The notes beneath the pieces are model-generated. The model had not been told where the DNA came from, ran no database searches, and saw only the letters and a program-made list of their open reading frames with translations. Source: Limnohabitans sp. Jir61 (GTDB taxonomy: Bacteria; Pseudomonadota; Gammaproteobacteria; Burkholderiales; Burkholderiaceae_C). Taken from it: DNA of 64,000 nucleotides. Each line of letters begins with the position of its first letter. Within the stretch, counting starts at the first letter, position 1. A program made the translations under genes and the position numbers. The stretch covers positions 62,001 to 126,000 of the forward strand of contig NZ_NESD01000001.1 in NCBI RefSeq assembly GCF_003063545.1, given 5' to 3'. Below, piece after piece: positions 34,053 through 44,251 of the stretch.

Positions 34053-35180
34053 TCAGGCTTTAAAAATTCCACCCAGTATGCGGGTGCCTTGGGCGCCCGT
34101 TACTTTTGGTAGGTTGCCAGGCAGGCTCAGCACGGTTTGGCGGGCCAGCCATGCAAAGGCTGCTGCTTCAACCTGCAAAGGTGGCATGCCTCGCTCAGCA
34201 GACGACAGCACGCGCACATGAGTTAAGCCAGCCTGCAAGCGTTGCATCAGCAACCCATTCAATGCGCCACCACCACACACGATGAGCTCAGATGCATCTG
34301 CTGCATGGCGCAGCACATCATTCACGCAGGCGCGTGCGGTGAACTCGGTGAGGGTGGCTTGCACGTCGGCCGCATTGGCATCGGCATAGCCACTCAGTTG
34401 ATGGGCCAACCATGTGGGGTGAAACAAATCGCGCCCCGTGCTTTTGGGCGGCGCTTGGTGCAGAAAAGGTTCGGCCAACATGGCCTGCAGCAAAGGCTCA
34501 ATCACGTTGCCGCTAGCGCCCCATGTACCGTTGTTGTCAAAGGCAGCGCCTGTGTGTGCTTGGCACCAGTGGTCTAGCAGTGCGTTGCCAGGCCCGCAGT
34601 CAAAACCCAACACATCGCCATTGGCGTGCAGCACGCTGAGGTTGGCAATGCCGCCAATGTTCAACACGCCTACAGTGCGGTTGGCTTGGCCAAAGATGCC
34701 TTGGTGAAACACGGGCACCAGTGGAGCACCTTGGCCACCTGCGGCCACATCGCGACTGCGGAAATCGGCCACCACGTCAATGCCGGTGAGCTCGGCCAAG
34801 AGAGCAGGGTTGTTGAGTTGCAGCGTGTAGCCTGTGCCGTCAAACGCACCGGGTTGGTGGCGTACGGTTTGACCGTGTGCGCCGATGGCGCAAATATCGC
34901 CCGCTGCTGTTTGCGTGTCCGTAAGCAAGGCTTGCACGGTTTGCGCATACACACGCACCAAGCCATTGGCGGCTAATGCGGCGCGATGCAGCTCGTTGTC
35001 AGAGGGTGTGTTGAGTGCGAGCAACTCTTGTTTGAGTGCAGGCGCAAAAGGCATCGCGTGGTGTGCCAAAACGCGTGGCTGAGTAACACTGAAATCTGCC
35101 AGCACACCATCCACACCGTCAAGCGAAGTGCCCGACATCAAGCCAATGAAAAGCTTCTGTGAGGTTCCTGCCGTCGACAT
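34053..35180 (-). CDS. anmK: Anhydro-N-acetylmuramic acid kinase
   Basis: The 375-aa protein starts with the ASKHA-fold signature FIGLMSGTSLDGVDGVLADF and has GHGQTV-type and LNIGGIANLS blocks, then FDCGPGNALLDHW. AnmK opens and phosphorylates 1,6-anhydro-MurNAc from cell-wall recycling to MurNAc-6-P. Its ATG directly follows the stop of the M23 peptidase gene, with no spacer, so the two are coupled. Confidence 0.95.
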   Translation of the reverse strand: MSTAGTSQKLFIGLMSGTSLDGVDGVLADFSVTQPRVLAHHAMPFAPALKQELLALNTPSDNELHRAALAANGLVRVYAQTVQALLTDTQTAAGDICAIGAHGQTVRHQPGAFDGTGYTLQLNNPALLAELTGIDVVADFRSRDVAAGGQGAPLVPVFHQGIFGQANRTVGVLNIGGIANLSVLHANGDVLGFDCGPGNALLDHWCQAHTGAAFDNNGTWGASGNVIEPLLQAMLAEPFLHQAPPKSTGRDLFHPTWLAHQLSGYADANAADVQATLTEFTARACVNDVLRHAADASELIVCGGGALNGLLMQRLQAGLTHVRVLSSAERGMPPLQVEAAAFAWLARQTVLSLPGNLPKVTGAQGTRILGGIFKA

Positions 35181-36503
35181 TTATTCTGCGCTGCTGACTT
35201 GGCCCATTGCAGCTGCAGCGAGGTCAACTTTGGCAATGGCTGCGTGCCGCTTGAACTGATCACGCGCCACAGCAGATACTTCCACCGCTACGCTTTGTCG
35301 CGCCATCGTGAGAGGATCTTTGTGTTGACCATTCACGCGGAATTCAAAGTGCAAATGTGGGCCGGTGGCCCAACCTGTTGCACCGACTAGGCCGACTGTT
35401 TGGCCTTGCATGACCGACTGACCACGTTTGACGTTGATACGACTTAAGTGGGCATAAACAGTGGTTTGACCGCTGGCGTGTTTGACCATCACCACATTGC
35501 CAAAGCCGCCTTGCGAGCCCGCCACATCCACAACGCCTTGACCCACACTGCGCACGGGGGTGCCGGTGGGGGCTGCGTAGTCAACACCAAGGTGTGCGCG
35601 CCAAGTTTGCAGAATCGGGTGAAAGCGCATTTTGAAACTACTCGTCACGCGCGAGAATGCGAGTGGCGAGGCGAGGTAGGCCCGACGCAAGCTCACGCCG
35701 TCGGCATTGAAGTAGCCGCCTTCTTTGGTATTGGCTTCCTTGAACCAAAACGCTTGGTGTGTTTTACCGTTGTTCACAAACTCGGCAGATAAGACGCGGC
35801 CTGTGCGCAGCACTTCGCCATCGGCTTCGAGCGATTCGTACACCACGGCAAAACGGTCGCCCTTGCGCAAGGCGCGGTGAAAGTCGATGTCGCCTGCAAA
35901 GATATCTGCTAGTTGGCTGGCTACGCTGTCTGGGATGTCTGCATCGTCGGTGGCTGCAAACAGCGAACTCTGAATCGTGCCGTTGCCCATGCGTGTGCTG
36001 ATGTTGAGTGCAGCAGTTTCTTGGCGCTCTACAAAACCTTCGGCTTTGCGCTCCATCACCCAACGGGTGAAGGTGTCGCCATCGTCATTGGCCCAACGCG
36101 CGGTCATGCGTGTGAGTCGGTGTTCAGCATCGCCCTCGACGCTCACCAAGCGGCCTGAGCGGCCTACAAATTGACGGGCTGTACGAGTGTTACGCAAGAA
36201 GGCTGCGGCTTCTGGGTCACTCAAGCCCAAGCGGGATAGCAAGCTGTCGGCAGAGTCGCTAGAGCGGGTGACGTCTGAGCGAAACAGTTGCAGGGATTTA
36301 TTCGCCCACAAGCTGGGCAGTGAGAGTGTGTTAACGCTTTCTACCACTTGGCTCAACGGGAGCTTAGATGTGCTGTCATCCAAGTTAGCCACAGCAAACG
36401 CACCGCCACCCGCGACTGAGAGCGTGACGGCTACACCCGCTATGAAGCGGCGAGGGTGCTTTTGAAGGGCGTTTTGCAGGCGTGAGGCCCACAAAGAAAA
36501 CAT
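35181..36503 (-). CDS. M23-family murein endopeptidase-like protein, membrane anchored
   Basis: The 440-aa protein has an N-terminal membrane segment (about residues 20-40), a long middle region with an OapA/LysM-like and linker part, and a C-terminal peptidase M23 domain. That domain shows FHPILQTWRAHLGVDYAAPT (the H-x-G-x-D metal site) and HLHFEFRVNG (second metal site HxH). It should cut peptidoglycan cross-links in the periplasm. I used the ATG at 36503, as a longer frame upstream would place extra residues before the membrane anchor. It pairs with anmK and is divergent from tyrS. Confidence 0.9.
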   Translation of the reverse strand: MFSLWASRLQNALQKHPRRFIAGVAVTLSVAGGGAFAVANLDDSTSKLPLSQVVESVNTLSLPSLWANKSLQLFRSDVTRSSDSADSLLSRLGLSDPEAAAFLRNTRTARQFVGRSGRLVSVEGDAEHRLTRMTARWANDDGDTFTRWVMERKAEGFVERQETAALNISTRMGNGTIQSSLFAATDDADIPDSVASQLADIFAGDIDFHRALRKGDRFAVVYESLEADGEVLRTGRVLSAEFVNNGKTHQAFWFKEANTKEGGYFNADGVSLRRAYLASPLAFSRVTSSFKMRFHPILQTWRAHLGVDYAAPTGTPVRSVGQGVVDVAGSQGGFGNVVMVKHASGQTTVYAHLSRINVKRGQSVMQGQTVGLVGATGWATGPHLHFEFRVNGQHKDPLTMARQSVAVEVSAVARDQFKRHAAIAKVDLAAAAMGQVSSAE

Positions 36504-36597
36504 TTGCTGCAAGGGTTTTCTCCGGCAGTTGGTGAAGGCGTCGGCAAAAGCCAAGAGCCTCAAGGTTTGGGCCTCTAAAATCAGGCACAAACACCAA

Positions 36598-36621
36598 ACC
36601 GTCAAGTATACCTTGGACGGT
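36598..36621 (+). promoter_or_regulatory. Inverted repeat just upstream of tyrS start
   Basis: ACCGTC (36598-36603) and GACGGT (36616-36621) form a 6-bp dyad ending 10 nt before the tyrS ATG. It overlaps the only purine-rich stretch that could act as ribosome site (GGACGG). Confidence 0.4.
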
Positions 36622-36631
36622 AAAAATCCTT

Positions 36632-37864
36632 ATGAATCAAGCATCTTTACAAACTCACCCTGTCACCGATCGCGTGCTCGAAGCCTTGGCCGTGACCAAG
36701 CGCGGTTGCGAAGAACTGATCCCCGAAGACGCGTGGGTGAAAAAACTCGCGCGCTCAGAAGCCACAGGCCAACCGCTGCGCATCAAATTGGGCTTGGACC
36801 CTACAGCGCCCGACATTCACATTGGCCACACCGTGGTGCTCAACAAAATGCGTCAGTTGCAAGACTTGGGGCATCAAGTCATCTTTTTGATCGGCGACTT
36901 CACCAGCTTGATTGGTGACCCTTCTGGACGTAACAGCACGCGCCCTCCGCTCACACCAGAGCAGATCAAGGTGAACGCCGAGACGTATTACAAGCAAGCC
37001 TCGTTGGTGCTCGACCCCGCCAAAACCGAAATTCGTTACAACAGCGAGTGGTGCATTCCACTGGGTTCGATGGGCATGATTCAGTTGGCATCGAAGTACA
37101 CCGTGGCGCGCATGATGGAGCGCAACGACTTCCATGATCGCTTCCATGCCAATACACCCATCAGCGTGCACGAGTTTTTGTACCCACTGATGCAGGGTTA
37201 CGACTCGGTGGCGTTGAAGTCTGATTTGGAATTGGGCGGAACAGACCAAAAATTCAACTTGCTCATGGGCCGCCATTTGCAAGCCGAATACGGCCAAGAA
37301 GCGCAATGTATCTTGACCATGCCGCTGCTCGAAGGTTTGGATGGTGTTGAAAAAATGTCCAAGTCTAAGAACAACTACATCGGCATCAGCGAAGAGCCCA
37401 ACACCATGTTTGCCAAGGTGTTGTCTATCTCTGATGTGTTGATGTGGCGTTGGTACACCTTGTTGTCGTTCAAATCGATGGCCGACATTGACGCGTTAAA
37501 AAAAGAAATCGAAGGTGGCCGCAACCCCAAAGACGCCAAGGTGGCCTTAGCCAAAGAAATCACGGCACGCTTCCACGGTGCGGCTGCAGCCGAGGCTGCC
37601 GAGCAAGACTTCATCAACCGCAGCAAAGGCGGCGTGCCCGATGAAATTCCAGAGGTGTCGCTCAGTGGCGCGCCCATGGGTATTGGTGCATTGCTCAAAG
37701 CCGCAGGCTTGGCGCCTTCTAGCAGCGAGGCCAACCGTTTGATTGACGGCGGCGGCGTACGTGTGGACTCCAGTGTGGTCAGCGACAAAGGCTTGAAGCT
37801 CGATGCGGGTACGTTTGTAGTGCAAGTGGGCAAGCGTAAATTTGCGCGTGTCACTTTGGCTTAA
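36632..37864 (+). CDS. tyrS: Tyrosyl-tRNA synthetase
   Basis: The 410-aa class I synthetase has HIGH as HIGH in [17 protein letters not shown] and KMSKS in [11 protein letters not shown]. It has a C-terminal S4 RNA-binding domain ([16 protein letters not shown]). The sequence is of the TyrRS type common in betaproteobacteria and Pseudomonas. It is the first of a plus-strand group with the CDF transporter, dtd and dbpA. Confidence 0.97.
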   Translation: MNQASLQTHPVTDRVLEALAVTKRGCEELIPEDAWVKKLARSEATGQPLRIKLGLDPTAPDIHIGHTVVLNKMRQLQDLGHQVIFLIGDFTSLIGDPSGRNSTRPPLTPEQIKVNAETYYKQASLVLDPAKTEIRYNSEWCIPLGSMGMIQLASKYTVARMMERNDFHDRFHANTPISVHEFLYPLMQGYDSVALKSDLELGGTDQKFNLLMGRHLQAEYGQEAQCILTMPLLEGLDGVEKMSKSKNNYIGISEEPNTMFAKVLSISDVLMWRWYTLLSFKSMADIDALKKEIEGGRNPKDAKVALAKEITARFHGAAAAEAAEQDFINRSKGGVPDEIPEVSLSGAPMGIGALLKAAGLAPSSSEANRLIDGGGVRVDSSVVSDKGLKLDAGTFVVQVGKRKFARVTLA

Positions 37865-37887
37865 CGAATTTCGGCCAAACTCAACAC

Positions 37888-38829
37888 ATGAACATTCTTT
37901 CCAAATGGTTTTCGCCCAAAGGGCTGTTGTGGGCATCGGTGGTGGTGGCGTGTATCACCATCGCGCTCAAAACGCTGGCATGGCACCTCACCGACTCGGT
38001 GGGCTTGTTGTCCGACGCCATGGAGTCGGTGGTCAATTTGGCCAGTGCCATTTTTGGATTGATGATGGTCACTGTGGCAGAGATGCCAGCAGACGAAGAC
38101 CATCCTTATGGTCACCACAAAGCGGAGTATTTTTCGTCTGGCTTTGAGGGTATTCTCATCGTTGTGGCTTCACTCGGCATCATGTGGGCCGCCGCGCATC
38201 GCATTTTTGATCCGCAACCGTTGGAGCAAGTCGGCATTGGCTTGGCTTTGTCAGTGGCCAGTTCCGCCTTAAATGGTTTGCTGGCTTGGGTCATGTTTAA
38301 GGCGGCCAAGGCCCATCGCTCGATTGCGCTTGAAGCGGATGCGCGTCACTTGGTGACGGACGTGTGGACATCGGCTGGCGTTGTGATTGGCATCGGCTTG
38401 GTGAGCTGGACGGGTTGGTTGTGGCTGGATGCCTTGGTTGCGTTTGGCGTGGCACTGAACATCTTGCGCGAAGGTTGGCATTTGATTTGGGATGCCTCGC
38501 AAGGCTTGATGGATGAAGCGGTCGAGCCTGAGGTGCAGGCCCAAATTCAACAGGTGTTGGAAGACTTCTCACTCGGTCACGAAGAGTCATGGGCCAAGCA
38601 CGTGCACGTGGTCCGGTTTGACCATGTCATCACGCGCAAAGCTGGACAACGTCGTTTTGTGGACATGCACATGCACATGCCTGCCGATTGGTCCTTGGGG
38701 TTGGCTGCCAATTTGCGTGGCACTGTCGAGCAATCGTTGATGAAGGCGGTACCTGGTTTGCGCGCCACGATTCAGCTGCTGCCCAATGATGTGGAGGCTC
38801 ATTTTGACGACCCGAAAGACACCGTATGA
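37888..38829 (+). CDS. Cation diffusion facilitator (CDF) metal transporter
   Basis: The 313-aa protein shows about six membrane segments with the CDF metal sites [15 protein letters not shown] and [14 protein letters not shown] in the first half and [16 protein letters not shown] in TM5. A cytoplasmic C-terminal domain with conserved His residues follows. It exports divalent metals (Zn, Fe, Mn or Co/Ni) against protons. The exact metal is not clear. It starts 23 nt after tyrS and overlaps dtd by 4 nt. Confidence 0.92.
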   Translation: MNILSKWFSPKGLLWASVVVACITIALKTLAWHLTDSVGLLSDAMESVVNLASAIFGLMMVTVAEMPADEDHPYGHHKAEYFSSGFEGILIVVASLGIMWAAAHRIFDPQPLEQVGIGLALSVASSALNGLLAWVMFKAAKAHRSIALEADARHLVTDVWTSAGVVIGIGLVSWTGWLWLDALVAFGVALNILREGWHLIWDASQGLMDEAVEPEVQAQIQQVLEDFSLGHEESWAKHVHVVRFDHVITRKAGQRRFVDMHMHMPADWSLGLAANLRGTVEQSLMKAVPGLRATIQLLPNDVEAHFDDPKDTV

Positions 38830-39272
38830 AAGCGGTGTTGCAACGAGTGAGTGAAGCGCGTGTGGTGGTCGATGATCAAACCGTGGGTGAAATTGCACAA
38901 GGCTTGATGGTGTTGCTATGCGCTGAGAAGGGCGACACCGACGCTGTCGGCCAAAAAATGCTCGACAAAATTTTGAAGCTGCGCGTGTTCTATGACGACG
39001 CAGGCAAGATGAACCGCAGTGTGACCGATGTGAATGGCGGTTTGTTGGTGGTCAGCCAATTCACTTTGGCGGCAGATACCAGCAGCGGCACGCGCCCCAG
39101 CTTTACCAGCGCAGCGCCCGCCGACGAAGGTCGCCGCTTGTATGACGCGTTTGTGGCGCAAGCCAAAGTTCAGCACCCACTGGTGCAAACGGGCATCTTT
39201 GGCGCTGACATGAAAGTTCATTTGGTCAACGATGGCCCCGTGACTATCCCAATCACGATAATCGGTGCATGA
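38826..39272 (+). CDS. dtd: D-aminoacyl-tRNA deacylase
   Basis: The 148-aa protein has the two DTD active-site motifs: [17 protein letters not shown], and the Gly-cisPro element in NDGPVTIPI near the C-terminus. DTD removes D-amino acids (and glycine) wrongly attached to tRNA. D-Tyr-tRNA is the classical substrate, so its place after tyrS is meaningful. ATGA overlaps link it to both the CDF gene and dbpA. Confidence 0.96.
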   Translation: MKAVLQRVSEARVVVDDQTVGEIAQGLMVLLCAEKGDTDAVGQKMLDKILKLRVFYDDAGKMNRSVTDVNGGLLVVSQFTLAADTSSGTRPSFTSAAPADEGRRLYDAFVAQAKVQHPLVQTGIFGADMKVHLVNDGPVTIPITIIGA

Positions 39273-40681
39273 CCGATTCAAAAAATACCGCTACGACCTT
39301 TGCTTCCCTGAGCCTCGCGGCCTCTTCTTTAGATAACTTGACGCAGCTGGGCTACACCCAGATGACCCCCATTCAAGCTGCCAGCTTGCCTCTGACTTTG
39401 GCAGGCCGCGACCTGATTGCACAAGCCAGCACAGGCAGCGGCAAAACAGCTGCCTTTGGCATCCCCTTGGTCGAGAAGTTAGACCCTGCGCAGTTCAACG
39501 CGCAAGCCATGATCTTGTGCCCTACGCGCGAATTAGCCGACCAAGTGACACAAGAAATTCGCCGCTTGGCCCGTGCCGTGGGCAACATCAAAGTGGTCAC
39601 CTTGTGTGGCGGTGTCGCTTTGCGCGGTCAAACCGTGAGCCTTGAACACGGTGCGCATGTGGTGGTCGGTACGCCCGGCCGCATCATGGACCACTTAGAG
39701 CGCGGCTCACTCAGCCTGCAAGGCTTGAAAATGTTGGTGCTCGACGAAGCCGACCGCATGTTGGACATGGGCTTTTTTGACGACATCGCCAAGGTGGCGC
39801 GTCAGTGTCCCAAAGACCGTCAAACCCTGTTGTTTTCGGCCACTTACCCCGAGGGTATTGCCAAGCTCGCTTCGCAGTTCATGCGCGAGCCGCAAACTGT
39901 CAAGGTGCAAGCGCAGCACGACGCACAAAAAATCAAACAGGTTTTTTATGAGGTGGGCAACAACGAACGCTTGCACGCAGTGTCACAGCTGCTCAACCAC
40001 TTCAGACCTGAATCCACGCTGGCGTTTTGCAACACCAAGCAGCAATGTCGCGATTTGGTGACTGTGCTGCAAGCTCAGGGCTTCAGTGCTTTGGCCTTGT
40101 TTGGTGAATTGGAGCAACGCGAGCGTGACCAAGTGTTGGTGCAGTTCGCCAACCGCAGCTGCTCGGTGTTGGTGGCCACTGATGTGGCCGCGCGTGGTTT
40201 GGATGTGGCCAACTTAGAAGCCGTCATTAACGTGGATGTGACGCCCGACCCCGAGGTGCACATCCACCGCATTGGCCGCACAGGCCGCGGCGATGCAGAG
40301 GGCTTGGCTTTGTCACTCGCCAGCATGGACGAGATGGGCAATGTTGGCAAGATTGAGCTCTTGCAAAACCGTGAGTCCACCTGGGCGCCGCTCAGCAGCC
40401 TCACGCCAGCGTCTGGCAGTATCTTGCAGCCGCCGATGGCAACGCTGCAAATTGTGGGCGGGCGCAAAGAAAAGATTCGCGCAGGTGATGTGTTGGGCGC
40501 GCTCACTGGCGATGCCGGCTTTACCAAAGAGCAGGTGGGCAAGATCAACGTGAATGAGTTCTCCACCTACGTGGCGGTGGAGCGCGGCATTGCGCGTGAA
40601 GCCGTCAAGCGTTTGAGCGCTGGGCGCGTCAAAGGCAAGACGGTGAAAGTGCGTTTGCTCGAAGACGCCTCGGGTCGTTAA
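39269..40681 (+). CDS. dbpA: ATP-dependent RNA helicase DbpA
   Basis: The 470-aa DEAD-box helicase has the Q motif, [12 protein letters not shown] (I), [13 protein letters not shown] (Ib), VLDEADRML (II), SAT (III) and HRIGRTGR (VI). Its C-terminal DbpA RNA-binding domain (about 395-470) recognises hairpin 92 of 23S rRNA. It acts in large-subunit assembly. Its stop codon overlaps the stop of the convergent GT39 gene through a shared TTAA. Confidence 0.95.
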   Translation: MTDSKNTATTFASLSLAASSLDNLTQLGYTQMTPIQAASLPLTLAGRDLIAQASTGSGKTAAFGIPLVEKLDPAQFNAQAMILCPTRELADQVTQEIRRLARAVGNIKVVTLCGGVALRGQTVSLEHGAHVVVGTPGRIMDHLERGSLSLQGLKMLVLDEADRMLDMGFFDDIAKVARQCPKDRQTLLFSATYPEGIAKLASQFMREPQTVKVQAQHDAQKIKQVFYEVGNNERLHAVSQLLNHFRPESTLAFCNTKQQCRDLVTVLQAQGFSALALFGELEQRERDQVLVQFANRSCSVLVATDVAARGLDVANLEAVINVDVTPDPEVHIHRIGRTGRGDAEGLALSLASMDEMGNVGKIELLQNRESTWAPLSSLTPASGSILQPPMATLQIVGGRKEKIRAGDVLGALTGDAGFTKEQVGKINVNEFSTYVAVERGIAREAVKRLSAGRVKGKTVKVRLLEDASGR

Positions 40682-42201
40682 TTCGTACAGCGCACTTCGC
40701 CGCAGTAATGTTGGCAAAACGGACAGCCCGTCATGGGTAACCATGACGGAATTTGGTGGCGTTTGGCGAAGATGTTTTTAAGGACAGTGTCTCGGTACAC
40801 CGTCCACTTGAAGTTTTTGCCCTCCACTGCGTAGAACTGCACATCGTTTTGCGACACGGTGATGAGCGACACGCTGTCAAAGTAAGCGCGGTAGTCCTCT
40901 AAGTTGGGCTGGCTAAAGCCAATGATGCGAACCGTCTTGCCATCGAAGTCGGCAAAATTCACAAGCAAGTCGTCTTGGCGCGCATGAAAGCTGCCTTCGC
41001 CAAAGACGGGGACATAGGTTTTGAGCGTTTGGCCGTAGATGGACGCAGGCGTGTATGACGTTGCCATCAGAACTGTGTCGGAGGCTTGTACTTTCGCCAG
41101 TAGTTCTTCTGTGCGGTAGCTACGCACGATTTCTGGGTAAATTTTGGCGTTTTTCCAGTCCGAGAGTTGTGTGCAGTACATCGATGCGACTGCTATCAGG
41201 TGCGCACTTAGAAATACGGCTAACCACGTGCTGCAACGCTTCACTTGTTCGGACGGCAAGGCGAACGCGAGCCATACAAAAAACAGCGGGTAAAAATTGA
41301 GTACCCAGTGCAAGCCCACCACTTTCTTGCCGGCGATCAGTGCAAAGAACGCAAATGGAATCACGACGAGGGTGATGAGTAATGGATGCTTTCGCGCAAA
41401 CGCTGTCATGACGTTGCGTCCTTTCCATGCGAACCACAGAAAGCCGGGCGTCAGCAAGTAGGCCCAAGTCAGCAGGTAGAGAGCTGGCTTGTGCCATTCA
41501 AACACTTCGCCTTGGTTGCGGTTATACACATTGAACATGATGTTGGCCCAGCCGTGGCCCATGTTCCACCAAAGATTAATTATGGGGCCGGGTAGAGCAG
41601 CTAGCACAAGCAGCACAAAGCCAAGCAAGCGCGCACGACGAAACGCCACGAAGTACACAAAGTACGCCAAGCCAATCACCACCGCAAAGTACTTGGATAA
41701 AAAAGCAAGGCCTAAAAACAAACCACTCAAGGCATGTAGCCCGTATGTGGTTCGGTCAAGTTGTGTGCGTTGCTCGGCACGCACCAAGGCGCAAATGGAC
41801 AATACTGACCAAAAAATCAACGGCGTATCTGTGGTGATCAGTGCATTGAGCCAGTTGATGGGGGTAAGCCAAAACAACAAAACAGCCCAAGCTGTTTTTT
41901 CTCGGTCAATGTCCGAAAAGCCCCACCACAAAGCGGCCCCCAATGCGGTGGGCAACAACAGAGCAGGAATGCGCATTGCAAACGTACTATCGCCAAACAC
42001 CTTGAGCATGGCCGCAATCGCCCAACCTGCCATGGGTGGATGGTCGTAATAGCCCCAATCGGGATACACCCCCCACCAATAAAAATACGCTTCGTCGCCT
42101 GTGATTGGAAATGTCGCGCCAATCCATGTGCGTACCAGCAGCGACAACACGCCCGTCCAGAGCAGCAAGCGAATCAAGGGCTGAGAAATCGGGGCGTTCA
42201 T
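40678..42201 (-). CDS. ArnT/GT39-type membrane glycosyltransferase with Cys-rich tail
   Basis: The 507-aa protein has about 11-12 membrane segments. Its first periplasmic loop reads ITGDEAYFYWWGVYPDWGYYDHPPM, typical of GT-C/GT39 enzymes such as ArnT and PMT, with Asp-Glu as the metal and catalytic site. It probably moves a sugar from a polyprenyl-phosphate donor onto lipid A, protein or another envelope target. The last residues, GCPFCQHYCGEVRC, have four Cys in C-x2-C-x3-C-x4-C spacing, which I do not know from this family. It is downstream of phoH-ybeY. Confidence 0.85.
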   Translation of the reverse strand: MNAPISQPLIRLLLWTGVLSLLVRTWIGATFPITGDEAYFYWWGVYPDWGYYDHPPMAGWAIAAMLKVFGDSTFAMRIPALLLPTALGAALWWGFSDIDREKTAWAVLLFWLTPINWLNALITTDTPLIFWSVLSICALVRAEQRTQLDRTTYGLHALSGLFLGLAFLSKYFAVVIGLAYFVYFVAFRRARLLGFVLLVLAALPGPIINLWWNMGHGWANIMFNVYNRNQGEVFEWHKPALYLLTWAYLLTPGFLWFAWKGRNVMTAFARKHPLLITLVVIPFAFFALIAGKKVVGLHWVLNFYPLFFVWLAFALPSEQVKRCSTWLAVFLSAHLIAVASMYCTQLSDWKNAKIYPEIVRSYRTEELLAKVQASDTVLMATSYTPASIYGQTLKTYVPVFGEGSFHARQDDLLVNFADFDGKTVRIIGFSQPNLEDYRAYFDSVSLITVSQNDVQFYAVEGKNFKWTVYRDTVLKNIFAKRHQIPSWLPMTGCPFCQHYCGEVRCTN

Positions 42202-42219
42202 GATGCGGGGTTATGGCAA

Positions 42220-42672
42220 TCAATAAGGGCAGGGGAGGCCAAGGTCGGCCATGATGAACATCTCTAACGTTTCCATCTCGATGGCATCTTTTTCAGAAGT
42301 TTCGTGGTCATAGCCTTGGGCATGCAACGCGCCGTGAATCAGCAAATGCGCATAGTGCTCTTGCAGCGACTTGCCTTGCTCTTTGGCTTCAGCGGCCACC
42401 ACGGGCGCACACAGCACGATGTCAGCCATGACTATGGGTGCTTGCGCATAGTCAAACGTCAGTACATTGGTGGCGTAGTTCTTCTTGCGGTAGCTGCTGT
42501 TGAGTGCTTGGCCTTCTTCCGCATCGACGATGCGCACGGTCATCTCAGCATCGTGCGCCAAGGCGCTGCGGATGCAGCGGTTCACAAACGCGCGGGGAAG
42601 TGCAGCGCGGTGGCGTGGGGCGTTTGGCACATCGCCAAATTGCAGGGTCAGGTCTAAGGTGGGCAGTGCCAT
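42220..42672 (-). CDS. ybeY: Endoribonuclease YbeY
   Basis: The 150-aa protein has the UPF0054 metal motif HLLIHGALHAQGYDHE (H-x3-H-x5-H). YbeY is needed for 16S rRNA 3' maturation and ribosome quality control. It follows phoH by 3 nt, the standard arrangement. The usual next genes, corC/ybeX and lnt, are absent, and a GT39 glycosyltransferase follows instead. Confidence 0.95.
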   Translation of the reverse strand: MALPTLDLTLQFGDVPNAPRHRAALPRAFVNRCIRSALAHDAEMTVRIVDAEEGQALNSSYRKKNYATNVLTFDYAQAPIVMADIVLCAPVVAAEAKEQGKSLQEHYAHLLIHGALHAQGYDHETSEKDAIEMETLEMFIMADLGLPCPY

Positions 42673-42675
42673 GTT

Positions 42676-43635
42676 TTAAGATTGTTTGCGTGAAGGAGCG
42701 CCTGTGGTGGCGCTGCGTTGTGCGTCATAAGCGTCGACGATGCGTGCCACGAGCGGGTGGCGCACCACATCGGCGCTGGTGAAGCGGGTGACTGAAATGC
42801 CTTTGACGCGTTTCAATACACGTTCGGCATCAATCAAACCACTCAGCTGACCCTTGGGTAAGTCAATTTGGCTAACGTCACCCGTCACCACCGCTTTGGC
42901 GCCAAAGCCAATGCGGGTGAGGAACATCTTCATCTGTTCGGGCGTGGTGTTTTGCGCTTCGTCCAAGATGACGAAAGCGTTGTTAAGTGTGCGGCCACGC
43001 ATGAAGGCGAGCGGCGCAATTTCAATCGCGTTGCGCTCAAACGCTTTTTGTACGCGGTCGTAGCCCATGAGGTCATACAACGCGTCGTACAGGGGGCGCA
43101 AATACGGGTCGACTTTTTGGCCCAAGTCGCCGGGCAAGAAGCCCAGCTTTTCGCCTGCTTCTACAGCGGGACGGGTCAGCACAATGCGTTGCACAGCGCT
43201 GCGCTCGAGCGCATCCACCGCGCAAGCCACTGCCAAATAAGTTTTGCCTGTGCCTGCTGGGCCAATGCCAAAACTGATGTCGTGTGCGGCAATGTTGTCG
43301 AGGTACGCAGCCTGTGTGGGTGTGCGTGGGCGAAGGTCGGTGCGGCGGGTTTGTAGTGTGGGGATGTCTTCTTCCTCCATCGCACTGTCACCTGCCAACA
43401 TGAGTTGTACTTGTTCGGGGGGGATCGCTTTGGCCGCACGCTCATACAAAGCTTGCAGTACCTCCATGGCACGCGTGGCTTTGGCCTTGTGGCCGTCCAC
43501 TTTGAACTGTTCATGGCGGTGGGCGATTTTCACGTCCAGCGCCAGTTCGATGGTGCGCAAGTGCTCGTCGGTGGGGCCGCACAAATGCGACAGACGGGTG
43601 TTGTTATGCGGGGTGAAGGTGTGGCGAAGAATCAA
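42676..43635 (-). CDS. ybeZ: PhoH-family ATPase (YbeZ)
   Basis: The 319-aa protein has an N-terminal KH-like region and a PhoH ATPase domain with Walker [18 protein letters not shown] and Walker [16 protein letters not shown]. YbeZ works with YbeY in rRNA processing and has predicted RNA helicase or NTPase activity. The gene is divergent from ruvA with about 40 nt between the start codons. Confidence 0.94.
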   Translation of the reverse strand: MILRHTFTPHNNTRLSHLCGPTDEHLRTIELALDVKIAHRHEQFKVDGHKAKATRAMEVLQALYERAAKAIPPEQVQLMLAGDSAMEEEDIPTLQTRRTDLRPRTPTQAAYLDNIAAHDISFGIGPAGTGKTYLAVACAVDALERSAVQRIVLTRPAVEAGEKLGFLPGDLGQKVDPYLRPLYDALYDLMGYDRVQKAFERNAIEIAPLAFMRGRTLNNAFVILDEAQNTTPEQMKMFLTRIGFGAKAVVTGDVSQIDLPKGQLSGLIDAERVLKRVKGISVTRFTSADVVRHPLVARIVDAYDAQRSATTGAPSRKQS

Positions 43636-43675
43636 GTCGATAATCTCTCAAAAGGTCCCCAATGATAGGCAAGAT

Positions 43676-44248
43676 GTGATTGGCAAATTAAGCGGCATTC
43701 TCAGTGAGAAAAATCCACCCCAAGTTTTGGTGGACTGCAATGGCGTGGGCTACGAAGTGGATGTGCCCATGAGCACGTTTTACAACCTGCCCGCCACTGG
43801 TGAAAAAGTGTCCCTGCTCACCCACTTTGTGGTGCGTGAAGATGCGCAAATTTTGTTTGGCTTTGGCACAGCGTCAGAGCGTGCGACGTTTCGCTTGCTC
43901 ATCAAAATCTCAGGCGTGGGTCCGCGCATGGCGCTTGGTATCTTGAGCGGTTTGAGCGCTGACGAGCTGGCGCGTGCCGTGTCAGACCAAGATGCAGGCC
44001 GCCTCACCAAGGTGCCAGGTATTGGCAAGAAAACGGCCGAGCGTTTGTTGCTCGAACTCAAAGGCAAGTTAGGCGCAGACCTTGGCCCGCATTTGTTTTC
44101 CACCCCCGACCACCAAAGCGACATCTTGCAAGCGTTGCTGGCACTGGGCTACAACGACAAAGAAGCTGCTGCTGCGCTCAAGGCGTTGCCAGCAGATGTG
44201 GGCGTGAGTGACGGCATCAAGCTAGCGCTGAAATCTTTGGCCAAATAA
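43676..44248 (+). CDS. ruvA: Holliday junction branch migration protein RuvA
   Basis: The 190-aa protein begins at a GTG (43676), giving [20 protein letters not shown], which matches the N-terminus of RuvA proteins exactly in place. Nearby ATG codons at 43662 and 43674 are in another frame. The helix-hairpin-helix DNA-binding motifs include [18 protein letters not shown] and [22 protein letters not shown]-terminal domain III for RuvB contact is present. It binds four-way junctions and forms an operon with ruvB. Confidence 0.95.
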   Translation: MIGKLSGILSEKNPPQVLVDCNGVGYEVDVPMSTFYNLPATGEKVSLLTHFVVREDAQILFGFGTASERATFRLLIKISGVGPRMALGILSGLSADELARAVSDQDAGRLTKVPGIGKKTAERLLLELKGKLGADLGPHLFSTPDHQSDILQALLALGYNDKEAAAALKALPADVGVSDGIKLALKSLAK

Positions 44249-44251
44249 ACC

